DNA from: an uncultured Solirubrobacterales bacterium
Lineage (GTDB): Bacteria; Actinomycetota; Thermoleophilia; Solirubrobacterales; Solirubrobacteraceae
Direction: 5' to 3'
DNA length: 16,572 bases
NCBI GenBank assembly: GCA_903830015.1
Contig: CAIKSH010000087.1
Span: 1-16,572 of the forward strand
Part shown: one piece after another, positions 7,312 to 13,733 of the stretch
How positions within the stretch are numbered: position 1 is the first letter of the stretch
Layout of the letters: each line of letters begins with the position of its first letter
Position numbers and translations under genes: made by a program
Notes under the pieces: model-generated
Databases searched by the model: none
Told to the model about the DNA's origin: nothing
The model's input: the letters and a program-made list of their open reading frames with translations, nothing else

Positions 7312-8918
7312 CAGATCCGGCCGACGCCGAAGGAGAGCGGGTTGACCTTGCGGTTGTCGCCCTCTTCGGCCATCGCCAGCCCGAAACCGAGCACGCGCCG
7401 GCTGTCCCGCGGGTCGATCATCCCGTCGTCCATCTGGCGCCCGGAGGTGACGAAGGCCGACTCCTGGGCGGAGTAGAGGTCGACGATCTGCCGGGCGAAG
7501 GCGTCCATCTGCTCCTCGTCCACCGGCTCGCCCTTGCGCGCGGCACGCTCCTCGGCAACCACGCGCATCGTCCCGGCGGCCTGCTCGCCGCCCATCACCC
7601 CGGCGCGGGCATTGGGCCAGGTGAGCACCAGCCGCGGGTCGTAGCCCACCCCGCACATGCCGTAGTTGCCGGCGCCGAAGCTGGCCCCGATCATCAGCGT
7701 GAATCGCGGCACATCGGCGTTGGAGACCGCCTGGATCATCTTCGAGCCGTTCTTGATCATCCCGCCGCGCTCGGCATCGACGCCGACCATGTAGCCGTTG
7801 ATGTTCTGGAGGAAGACCAGCGGCGTGCCGAGCATCGTGCAGCGCTGGATGAAGTGGGTGGCCTTCCCCGAGCCGGCGTTGTCCAGCACGCCGTTGTTGG
7901 CGATGAAGCCAACCGGGTAGCCCATCACCGAGCCCTCGGCGCAGACGGTCATCGGGCCGTAATCGGGCTTGAAGTCAAGGAAGTCCGAGCCGTCGGCCAG
8001 CCGGGCGATCACCTCGCGGGCGTCGTAGGGCTGGCGCGGGTCGACCGGCACCACGCCGGCCAGCTCGTCGGGGTCGTAGAGCGGCGCGTCGAAGCCGGTC
8101 CGCGGCGGGGCGCCGGGGTCCCAGTGCATCCGGGCGACCGCCTCCCGGCAGATCCGCAGGGCGTCGGCGTCGTCCTCGGCGACGTACTCGACCAGGCCCG
8201 AGACGGTGGAGTGCATCTCCACCCCGCCGAGCTCCTGGGCGTCGGCCACCTCACCGGTGGCCGCCTTGAGCAGCGGCGGCCCGGCCAGGAAGGCTCGCCC
8301 GTTGCCCTTCACGCCGATGATGATGTCGGACATGCCCGGGTAGTAGGCGCCGCCGGCGGTGCCCGAGCCGTGCAGGACGGTGATCACCGGGATCCCGGCC
8401 GCGCTGATCTTCGCCTGGTTGTAGAAGGTGCGCCCGGCCAGGCCCCACATCTCCACGCGGTAGGTGAGGAGGTTGGCCCCGGCCGACTCGACGAGGAAGA
8501 TGATCGGCATCCGGTTCTCGAGGGAGAGGTCCTCGCAGCGGATCGTCTTCCAGCCGCCCGGGGTGGTCATGGCGCCGGCGTCGATCCCGCTGTCGTTGGC
8601 GACGATGATGCAGCGGGTGCCCGAGACGTAGCCGATCACCGCGATCACGCCGCCCCCCGGCAGGCTTCCCTCGTCGCCCGGTTCGTAGCCGGCGATGTTC
8701 TGGATCTCGAGCACCGGCGCGCCGGGGTCGAGCAGGTGGGCGATCCTCTCGCGGGGCAGAAGCTGGCCGCGCTCGTGGAAGCGGTCGGCGCGGGAGTTGG
8801 AGCGCTCCACGGCACGGCTCTCCACGTCGCGCATCTCGGCGACCAGTTCGAGCATCTCCTCCCGGTTGCGGCGGAAGGAATCCGAAGCGGGATCGATCTT
8901 TGAGCGGTAGACGGCCAT
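7311..8918 (-). CDS. Acyl-CoA carboxylase beta subunit (carboxyltransferase), MCC/geranyl-CoA carboxylase type
   Basis: This 535-residue carboxyltransferase has two crotonase-like halves. Supporting segments are PGGGVIAVIGYVSG (87-100), VESAGANL (143-150), GSGTAGGAYYPGMSD (184-198), FLAGPPLLKAATGE (210-223), FLQNINGYMVG (369-379), GGMIKNGSKMIQAV (385-398), GASFGAGNYGMCG (411-423) and WPNARAGVMGGEQAAG (434-449). The last three are characteristic of the methylcrotonyl-/geranyl-CoA carboxylase lineage rather than of propionyl-CoA carboxylase. The ATG at 8918 lies 27 bases from the divergent TetR start, with a TATAAC box 11 bases before it. AtuA and a crotonase next door favour an isoprenoid substrate over leucine degradation, but no lyase or acyl-CoA dehydrogenase is present to confirm either. 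Confidence 0.93.
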   Translation of the reverse strand: MAVYRSKIDPASDSFRRNREEMLELVAEMRDVESRAVERSNSRADRFHERGQLLPRERIAHLLDPGAPVLEIQNIAGYEPGDEGSLPGGGVIAVIGYVSGTRCIIVANDSGIDAGAMTTPGGWKTIRCEDLSLENRMPIIFLVESAGANLLTYRVEMWGLAGRTFYNQAKISAAGIPVITVLHGSGTAGGAYYPGMSDIIIGVKGNGRAFLAGPPLLKAATGEVADAQELGGVEMHSTVSGLVEYVAEDDADALRICREAVARMHWDPGAPPRTGFDAPLYDPDELAGVVPVDPRQPYDAREVIARLADGSDFLDFKPDYGPMTVCAEGSVMGYPVGFIANNGVLDNAGSGKATHFIQRCTMLGTPLVFLQNINGYMVGVDAERGGMIKNGSKMIQAVSNADVPRFTLMIGASFGAGNYGMCGVGYDPRLVLTWPNARAGVMGGEQAAGTMRVVAEERAARKGEPVDEEQMDAFARQIVDLYSAQESAFVTSGRQMDDGMIDPRDSRRVLGFGLAMAEEGDNRKVNPLSFGVGRI

Positions 8919-8945
8919 AACTGAAGCTCGTTATAGTATTACTGA
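8919..8945. promoter_or_regulatory. AT-rich bidirectional promoter/operator between carboxylase and TetR genes
   Basis: Only 27 bases separate the two divergent start codons, and they are about two thirds A+T in a strongly GC-rich region. On the + strand TATAGT (8932-8937) lies eight bases before the TetR ATG, with TAGACG (8908-8913) as a weak -35 at 18 bases. On the - strand TATAAC lies 11 bases before the carboxyltransferase ATG, with TTGACT 15 bases further upstream inside the TetR gene. The two -10 boxes overlap. An inverted repeat ATAAC-N8-GTTAT (8917-8934) runs across the site and could be the TetR operator. Both mRNAs would be leaderless or nearly so. A regulator bound here would control both directions at once. 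Confidence 0.6.
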
Positions 8946-9671
8946 ATGGCAGTCAATGTGAAGGCTGGCGACCAGGCTGCACGCGGGCCTCGCGAGACCC
9001 GCGGTGACCGTACACGAGCGGCGATCGTCGAAGCGGCCACCGCCCGTTTTGCCCAGGAGGGCTACGACGCCACCACGCTGGCCGACGTCGCGGCCGAGGC
9101 CGGGGTCTCCGGACCGTCGGTGGCCTTCCACTTCGGCAGCAAGGACGGCCTGCTCGCCGCGGTGATGGACCGCCACTTCTCCACCCTGCTCCCCGGGGTC
9201 GAAGCGGCGGCGGGCTCTCCCGGCACGCCGCGCGAGCGCCTGCAGGCCTTCATGGCCTTCTGGGTCCGCAGCCACGAGGGCGCCTTCGACCTGTTCAGCG
9301 TCTTCGCCACCCAGGGCGGATGGCGGCAGATAGACAGCGAGAGCGGCCAGGCCATCCGCGACGGCTACCGGAAGGTCAACGCGGTCCTCGACCGGCTGAT
9401 CGACGACATGAAGTCCGAAGGGAGCGTCCGCGAGGAGGCCTCTACCCGCCTGGTGCGCGACTCGCTCCTGGGCGCCTCCGAGTGGGTAATGCGCGGCCGG
9501 CTGCACAGCTCCCGTCGCCCCGATTACGATCGGGTCGCCCGGGAGCTTCTCGAGATCGTCATCGACGGCGCCGGCGCCCCCGCCGGGCCGCCGCCCGACG
9601 AAGACCGGCTCGAGGCGATCGAAGAGAAGATCGACCGGCTGCTCACCAACCAGGACAGGAAGACCCGCTGA
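8946..9671 (+). CDS. TetR-family transcriptional regulator
   Basis: This 241-residue protein has an N-terminal TetR helix-turn-helix: RAAIVEAATARFAQEGYDATTL (24-45, in two parts) and DVAAEAGVSGPSVAFHFGSKDGLL (47-70, in two parts), with the recognition helix at about 55-63. The C-terminal ligand/dimer domain is variable, so the inducer cannot be read; an acyl-CoA from the pathway it flanks is the natural guess. A charged, probably helical tail (EDRLEAIEEKIDRLL, 217-231) is longer than usual. It is divergent from the carboxylase genes and its stop overlaps the start of the hydratase gene (TGATG), so it leads a three-gene operon. This mirrors atuR/liuR placement in Pseudomonas, although liuR is MerR-type while atuR is TetR-type. 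Autorepression is likely by position. Confidence 0.92.
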   Translation: MAVNVKAGDQAARGPRETRGDRTRAAIVEAATARFAQEGYDATTLADVAAEAGVSGPSVAFHFGSKDGLLAAVMDRHFSTLLPGVEAAAGSPGTPRERLQAFMAFWVRSHEGAFDLFSVFATQGGWRQIDSESGQAIRDGYRKVNAVLDRLIDDMKSEGSVREEASTRLVRDSLLGASEWVMRGRLHSSRRPDYDRVARELLEIVIDGAGAPAGPPPDEDRLEAIEEKIDRLLTNQDRKTR

Positions 9672-10450
9672 TGGCCGACACGGTTCGATACGAAGTCAAG
9701 GAGGGCGTGGCGACGATCACGCTCGACGACCCCGACCGCCGCAACGCGCTCTCGGCCGAGATGCTCGAGGGGCTGGCCGAATCGGTGGCCACGGCCTCTG
9801 CGGACCCGGAGGTCCGCTGCCTGGTCCTGGCCTCCAGCCACGAGAGCGTCTGGTGCGCCGGCGCCGACCTGAGCGGCTTCAAGGCCGAGACCTCGATCGT
9901 GGAGAAGCACAACAGCTCCCGGGCCTTCGTCGACCTCTTTCTCGCCCTGAACAACTGCGCCAAGCCGACGCTGGGCAAGATCGGCGGCCATGCGCTGGCC
10001 GGGGGCATGGGCCTGGCGCTCTGCTGCGACCTGCTCGTCGCCTCGGAGGAGGCGACTTTCGGCACGCCGGAGATCAACGTCGGGGCCTTCCCGTTCATGA
10101 TCATGGCGGTCATCTACCGCAACCTCCCGCGCAAGCGGGCCAACGAGCTGCTCCTGCTCGGCGACCGGATCTCCGCGCAGGAGGCGATGGAGATGAGCCT
10201 CGTGAACCGCGTGGTGCCGGCCGGCGAGCTCGACGCCTTCGTCGACGACTGGGCCACGAAGCTGGCCACCAAGTCGCCGCTGATCATGGCCATGGGCAAG
10301 GAGGCGATGGCCCGCCAGCGCGACCTCGAGCTCGAGGACGCCCTTGACTACCTGCGCTCCCAGCTCAGCCTCGCCCAGAGCACCGAGGACATCGTCGAGG
10401 GCGTCACCGCCTTCTTCGAGAAGCGCGACCCGGTCTGGAAGGGCCGGTGA
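9671..10450 (+). CDS. Enoyl-CoA hydratase/isomerase (crotonase) family, possible AtuE/LiuC-type
   Basis: This 259-residue crotonase-fold protein has the standard core: NALSAEML at 25-32, the oxyanion-hole strand WCAGADLSGF at 61-70, HALAGGMGLALCCDLLVAS at 107-125 and TFGTPEINVG at 129-138. Of the two catalytic glutamates of rat crotonase (Glu144 and Glu164), the first aligns with Gly114 and only the second is present, as Glu134. This pattern is also seen in hydratases acting on glutaconyl-type CoAs and in isomerases. FPFMIMAVIYRNLPRKRANELLLLGD (140-165) carries the Pro-Arg-Lys-Arg turn before the helix common in LiuC/AtuE-like proteins. It is coupled to TetR upstream (one-base overlap) and AtuA downstream (GTGA). 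Hydration of the carboxylase product is the likely step, but this is inferred. Confidence 0.87.
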   Translation: MADTVRYEVKEGVATITLDDPDRRNALSAEMLEGLAESVATASADPEVRCLVLASSHESVWCAGADLSGFKAETSIVEKHNSSRAFVDLFLALNNCAKPTLGKIGGHALAGGMGLALCCDLLVASEEATFGTPEINVGAFPFMIMAVIYRNLPRKRANELLLLGDRISAQEAMEMSLVNRVVPAGELDAFVDDWATKLATKSPLIMAMGKEAMARQRDLELEDALDYLRSQLSLAQSTEDIVEGVTAFFEKRDPVWKGR

Positions 10451-12240
10451 AGGACGAGGTCACCCTCGCCGCCTGGGCGGGGATGTGGGGCGACTCCCCG
10501 CAGATCATCCGCCAGCTGCTGGACGGCGCCGAGCCGGACTACCTGGTCAGCGACTACCTGGCCGAGATCACCATGGCCCTACTGGCCCGCGGCCGGGCCA
10601 AGGACCCGGAGAGCGGCGGCTTCATCCCCGACGCCGTCGAGGTGATGGCGCCGGTCCTGCCGGAGATCGCCGGGCGCGGGATCCGGGTGGTGACCAACGC
10701 CGGCGGCCTCAACCCCGCCGCGCTGGCCCGGGCGCTGGAGGAGGCGATCGCCGCGGCCGGGCTGGAGCTGAAGGTCGCCTACGTCGAGGGCGACGACCAG
10801 GCGCTGCGCCTCGAGGAGATCCGCGCCGCGGGCGCGAGCGACATGTTCACCGGCGAGCCACTCCCCGAGCACGTCCTCTCCTTCAACGCCTACATCGGCG
10901 CCGTGCCGGTCGCCGCGGCCCTGGACGAGGGCGCCGACATCGTCGTAACCGGCCGCTGCGCCGACTCGGCGGCGATGCTCGGCCCGCTGATCCACGAGTT
11001 CGACTGGAAGGACGACGACTACGACCTGCTCTCGGCCGGCTCGCTGGTCGGGCACCTGCTCGAGTGCGGCGCCCAGGGCGTTGGTGGCCTGTTCACCGAC
11101 TGGGCCGACGTGCCGGGCTGGGAGAACATCGGCTACCCGGTGGCCGAGTGCCGGCCCGACGGCAGTGCCGTGATCACCAAGCCGCGGGATACCGGCGGCC
11201 TGGTGGTGCCCGGTTCGGTCGGCGAGCAGATGCTCTACGAGATCGGCGACCCTGGCCGCTACCTGCTTCCCGACGTGACCTGCGACTGGCGTGAGGTGAC
11301 GCTCACCCAGGAGGGCCCGGACCGCGTGCTCGTCCAGGGGGCCCGCGGGTCTCAGCCGACTTCCAGTTACAAGGCGACGGTCACCGTGCCGGACGGCTGG
11401 CGCGTCGTGAGCACGGCGCTGCTCACCGGCCACCAGGCCGGCGGCCGGGCGCGCCGGGCCGCCGAGGCGGCGGTGGCGCGGACCGAGCGGCTGATGGCCG
11501 ACGAGGGGATCGGACCGTTCGAGGAGTGCTCGATCGAGATCGTCGGGACCGGCGACGCGGTGGGCCAACCGGCGGCCAACGACGAGACCCGCGAGGCGGT
11601 GATGAAGATCGGCCTGCGCCACCAGGACAGGCGGGCGATGGAGATCTTCGGCAAGGAGTTCGTCTCGATCGCCTTCGTCGCCCAGGGCGTGACCGGGGTC
11701 TTCGGCGGCCGCCCCAAGGCGGCGCCGGTGATCCGGCTCTTCCACGTGCTGGTGCCCAAGGCCGACGTTCCCGTGACGGTGACCTTTGGCGGCGAGACCC
11801 GCGAGGTGGCGATCCCGCCGGGGACCGCCTCGCCGGCGTCCGGGGCCCAGCCGCTGGCCGAGGCGCTCGTCGAGCCCGAAGGCGAGACGGTCGAGGTGCC
11901 GCTGGTGAGGCTGGCCTGGGCGCGCAGCGGCGACAAGGGCAACCACGCCAACATCGGCATCATCGCCAGGCGCCCCGAGTTCCTCGAGCCGATCGAGGGC
12001 CAGGTCACCGCCGAGCGGGTGAAGGAATGGTTCGGGCCGTGGGTCCAGGGGCCGGTCACCCGCTGGGAGCTGCCCGGCACGCACTCGGTCAACATCCTGC
12101 TCGAGGACGCCCTCGGCGGCCAGGGCGGCACCACCTCGCTGCGCTTCGACCCCCAGGCCAAGTCGATGGCCGCCAACCTCCTCGACTTCCCGGTCAAGGT
12201 GCCGGCGAGCTGGGAGAGCGACGGCCTGCTCGCGCGCTAG
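10447..12240 (+). CDS. atuA: AtuA-family protein (DUF1446 domain plus C-terminal ferredoxin-like-fold domain)
   Basis: This 597-residue protein, with GTG start overlapping the hydratase stop by four bases, matches AtuA of the acyclic terpene utilisation pathway in order and size. The N-terminal DUF1446 domain (about 6-440) shows AGMWGDSPQIIRQLL (11-25), SDYLAEITMALLAR (35-48), TNAGGLNP (83-90), VVTGRCADSA (166-175) and GHLLECGAQ (202-210). The C-terminal domain (about 485-590) shows RSGDKGNHANIGII (493-506), LPGTHSVNILLEDALGG (542-558) and a closing FPVKVP (581-586). The biochemical role of AtuA is unsettled; it is needed for growth on citronellol-type terpenes in Pseudomonas. Its presence is the strongest pointer to an isoprenoid-type substrate for the neighbouring carboxylase. 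DUF1446 proteins also occur outside terpene pathways, so the assignment is to family, not to reaction. Confidence 0.87.
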   Translation: MKDEVTLAAWAGMWGDSPQIIRQLLDGAEPDYLVSDYLAEITMALLARGRAKDPESGGFIPDAVEVMAPVLPEIAGRGIRVVTNAGGLNPAALARALEEAIAAAGLELKVAYVEGDDQALRLEEIRAAGASDMFTGEPLPEHVLSFNAYIGAVPVAAALDEGADIVVTGRCADSAAMLGPLIHEFDWKDDDYDLLSAGSLVGHLLECGAQGVGGLFTDWADVPGWENIGYPVAECRPDGSAVITKPRDTGGLVVPGSVGEQMLYEIGDPGRYLLPDVTCDWREVTLTQEGPDRVLVQGARGSQPTSSYKATVTVPDGWRVVSTALLTGHQAGGRARRAAEAAVARTERLMADEGIGPFEECSIEIVGTGDAVGQPAANDETREAVMKIGLRHQDRRAMEIFGKEFVSIAFVAQGVTGVFGGRPKAAPVIRLFHVLVPKADVPVTVTFGGETREVAIPPGTASPASGAQPLAEALVEPEGETVEVPLVRLAWARSGDKGNHANIGIIARRPEFLEPIEGQVTAERVKEWFGPWVQGPVTRWELPGTHSVNILLEDALGGQGGTTSLRFDPQAKSMAANLLDFPVKVPASWESDGLLAR

Positions 12241-12274
12241 GGCCGCGGCCGGACTCGTGAGGCGGGCGGCTCGC

Positions 12275-12280
12275 TACGCT
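12275..12280 (+). promoter_or_regulatory. -10-like hexamer upstream of tRNA-Ser
   Basis: TACGCT lies 11 bases before the mature tRNA. The same hexamer stands six bases before the ABC permease start on the other strand (16413-16408), which supports its use as a -10 box in this organism. No clear -35 is seen. Confidence 0.35.
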
Positions 12281-12291
12281 CTCCCGGTCCC

Positions 12292-12381
12292 GGAGGGGTG
12301 CCGGAGTGGTTGAACGGGGCGGTCTCGAAAACCGTTGTGCGGGTAACCCCTGTACCGAGGGTTCGAATCCCTCCCCCTCCG
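12292..12381 (+). tRNA. tRNA-Ser (anticodon CGA)
   Basis: A 90-nt class II tRNA folds by eye. The acceptor GGAGGGG (12292-12298) pairs with CCCCTCC (12374-12380), and G12381 is the discriminator. The T arm is GAGGG-TTCGAAT-CCCTC (12357-12373). The anticodon stem GCGGT/ACCGT encloses the loop CTCGAAA with CGA at 12326-12328, reading UCG. The long variable arm is characteristic of serine tRNAs. The 3' CCA is not encoded, since CTC follows. A -10-like TACGCT lies at 12275-12280, 11 bases before the mature 5' end. Confidence 0.96.
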
Positions 12382-12403
12382 CTCGACCCCGCGCTCGGCG
12401 GCT

Positions 12404-12841
12404 TCAGCCGGCGGCCAGCTCGCGGTCGAGCCTGGAGAAGCTCTTCTCGATTCCGCGGGTGAGGACGCCCTTGAGAACGACGGCCAGGCCGGGAACGTTG
12501 GAGGAGAGCCGGATCCGGTAATCGAGGTGCGTATTGCCGTCGGGCAGCTCGCTGAACTTCATGATCCCGACGTGGTCCTTGAGAAGGCCCTTGTTGGTTA
12601 CGCGGTACTCGATCAGCTCGTCGGTCTCGAATTCGGTGACCGTCTCCTCCACGGGCGGTGCCGGACCGATCTTCACGATCCTCATCGAGCCCACTCCGTT
12701 GCGCTCGGTGTCGCCGTCGCGCAGCCTCGTTACGTTCGCCTGGAAGACATCGGCCAGGTTCTCGTGCTCGGCAAGGTGGGCGAAGACCACCGAGGGAGGA
12801 GCCGGGAAATCGTGCTCGACGTGGACCCAGTGAGCGCGCAT
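12404..12841 (-). CDS. SRPBCC-fold protein (polyketide cyclase/START-like)
   Basis: This 145-residue protein is of the helix-grip SRPBCC type, which binds small hydrophobic ligands; no reaction can be assigned. The pattern is HVEHDFPAPPSVVFAHLAEHENLADVF at 7-33 (first strand and the two short helices), then alternating strands with EETVTEFETDELIEYRVT at 65-82 and HLDYRIRLSS at 105-114, then the long C-terminal helix GLAVVLKGVLTRGIEKSFSRLDREL at 118-142. Length is normal. The ATG at 12841 gives a complete domain; the open frame continues another 166 codons upstream, but that is antisense to the 2TM gene. GATACT lies six bases before the ATG, suggesting leaderless transcription. It ends 23 bases from the tRNA, towards which it converges, and is divergent from the 2TM-protein gene. 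Confidence 0.85.
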   Translation of the reverse strand: MRAHWVHVEHDFPAPPSVVFAHLAEHENLADVFQANVTRLRDGDTERNGVGSMRIVKIGPAPPVEETVTEFETDELIEYRVTNKGLLKDHVGIMKFSELPDGNTHLDYRIRLSSNVPGLAVVLKGVLTRGIEKSFSRLDRELAAG

Positions 12842-12883
12842 CGAACGAGTATCCCAGAGTCGGCGAGCCGTTAACCTGACCTC
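12842..12883. promoter_or_regulatory. Divergent promoter gap between SRPBCC and 2TM genes
   Basis: The 42-base gap must hold the starts of both genes. On the - strand GATACT (12853-12848) ends six bases before the SRPBCC ATG. On the + strand TAACCT (12872-12877) ends six bases before the 2TM ATG. Neither gene has a Shine-Dalgarno sequence here, so both are candidates for leaderless mRNAs. No -35 box stands out. Confidence 0.35.
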
Positions 12884-13165
12884 ATGGCAGATCAAGACAC
12901 CGTTCACAAGGCCGCCAAGGAGCGGCTTCAGGCCCAGCAGCAGTTCAAGAAGATGATGGGCGGCTTCGTCGTGCTCTGGATCTTCATGATCGCGGTGTGG
13001 GCCCTCTCCGGTGCCGGATACTTCTGGCCGGCCTGGGTGATCATCGGAACGCTCTTTGCCGGCTTCGCGCTCGGATGGCGCGCATACGGACCCCGTCAGG
13101 TGGGTCCGGGCGAGCCCACCGAAGCCCAGATCGACGCCGAAGCGAAGAAGTTCGAAAAGGACTGA
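12884..13165 (+). CDS. Small 2TM-domain membrane protein
   Basis: This 93-residue protein has a charged, Gln-rich N-terminal helix (HKAAKERLQAQQQFKK, 8-23), two membrane segments (about 27-44 and 47-67, separated by a short SGAGYF turn) and an acidic/basic soluble tail. This is the arrangement of the 2TM domain family of small bacterial proteins, seen alone or on the N-terminus of histidine kinases. The aromatic YFWPAW (46-51) at the turn is typical. Function is unknown. The OsmC-family gene follows after seven bases and is probably co-transcribed. Confidence 0.82.
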   Translation: MADQDTVHKAAKERLQAQQQFKKMMGGFVVLWIFMIAVWALSGAGYFWPAWVIIGTLFAGFALGWRAYGPRQVGPGEPTEAQIDAEAKKFEKD

Positions 13166-13172
13166 GCCGGAG

Positions 13173-13688
13173 GTGCACAACCTCAACACCGAAGCGCTGC
13201 AGGCCACCATCGACGCCGCGCAGGCCGACCCGGGCGCGGCCACCCAGCCGGTCCGCTTCGACGGCGAATGGAACACCGGCGAGGGGCCGCAGTTCTCGAC
13301 CTCCTTCGCCCTCCCCAACGGCGAGACGGTCTCCTTCACCGCCGACTTCCCGCCGCCGATGGGCGGAACCGGGTCGGCTCCCGGCCCCCTCCACTACTGC
13401 TTCTGGGGAGGCCTGGCCTGCTACGCGATGAGCTTCGCCCAGGAGGCGGCGCTCAGGGGAATCGAGATCCGCTCCCTGAAGGCGCGCGTGGAGACCGAGA
13501 TGGACATGACGCGCGCGCTGGGCGTTAGCGAAACGCCGCCGGTCGAGCAGATCGACTGGTACCTCGACGTTGACGCCGACGCCACGCCCGAGCAGCTCGC
13601 CGAGCTCAAGAAGGGCGCCGACGACCACTGTCCCGGCGCGTACTGCATCCGCAACCCGATCGACCTGCAGACCCACCTCGAGGGCTAA
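13173..13688 (+). CDS. OsmC-family protein (possible thiol peroxidase)
   Basis: The 171-residue product has the OsmC/Ohr layout: an N-terminal beta region (PVRFDGEWNTGEG, 26-38), a central helix carrying Cys83 in GGLACYAMSFAQEAALRGI (79-97) and a second cysteine, Cys153, in DHCPGAYCIRN (151-161). In peroxidase members such a pair reduces organic hydroperoxides. Two further cysteines (76 and 158) lie close to each, which is unusual. The start is the weakest point: GTG at 13173 is the only sensible in-frame start after the 2TM stop. The obvious GGAGG (13169-13173) overlaps it, so ribosome binding would have to use AAAGGA about 11 bases upstream or coupling from the 2TM gene. The open frame upstream to 13056 is an out-of-frame shadow of the 2TM gene. 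Confidence 0.82.
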   Translation: MHNLNTEALQATIDAAQADPGAATQPVRFDGEWNTGEGPQFSTSFALPNGETVSFTADFPPPMGGTGSAPGPLHYCFWGGLACYAMSFAQEAALRGIEIRSLKARVETEMDMTRALGVSETPPVEQIDWYLDVDADATPEQLAELKKGADDHCPGAYCIRNPIDLQTHLEG

Positions 13689-13704
13689 ACGCCTGCATTA
13701 GGTT

Positions 13705-13732
13705 CCGCCGAGCCCGGCGATAGCTTCGGCGG
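13705..13732. repeat. Inverted repeat (hairpin) just before the AI-2E transporter start
   Basis: CCGCCGA (13705-13711) is exactly complementary to TCGGCGG (13726-13732). Two further G-C pairs form inside after one bulged T, leaving a nine-base loop. The hairpin fills the gap between the OsmC stop and the GTG at 13734 and includes the -10-like TAGCTT (13721-13726). There is no T-run, so it is a poor intrinsic terminator. It may be an operator or a leader structure. Confidence 0.4.
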
Positions 13733-13733
13733 C

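Noticed and set aside
5467..7476. Long open frame on the + strand opposite the biotin carboxylase gene
   Set aside because: Composition is His/Arg/Gly/Val-rich with no motifs, while the - strand reading has every ATP-grasp and BCCP signature.
7312..7656. N-terminal extension of the biotin carboxylase by 115 codons
   Set aside because: The extension is Arg/Gly-rich sequence inside the carboxyltransferase gene. Homology starts at MAAGFDTLLVANRGEI, whose ATG makes a one-base overlap with the partner stop.
12241..12250. GGCCGCGGCC palindrome after atuA as a terminator
   Set aside because: It is a self-complementary block with no loop and no T-run; such sequences are expected often at this GC content.
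12842..13339. Upstream extension of the SRPBCC gene to 311 codons
   Set aside because: The added part is antisense to the 2TM and OsmC genes and has no homology. The 145-residue form is a complete SRPBCC domain.
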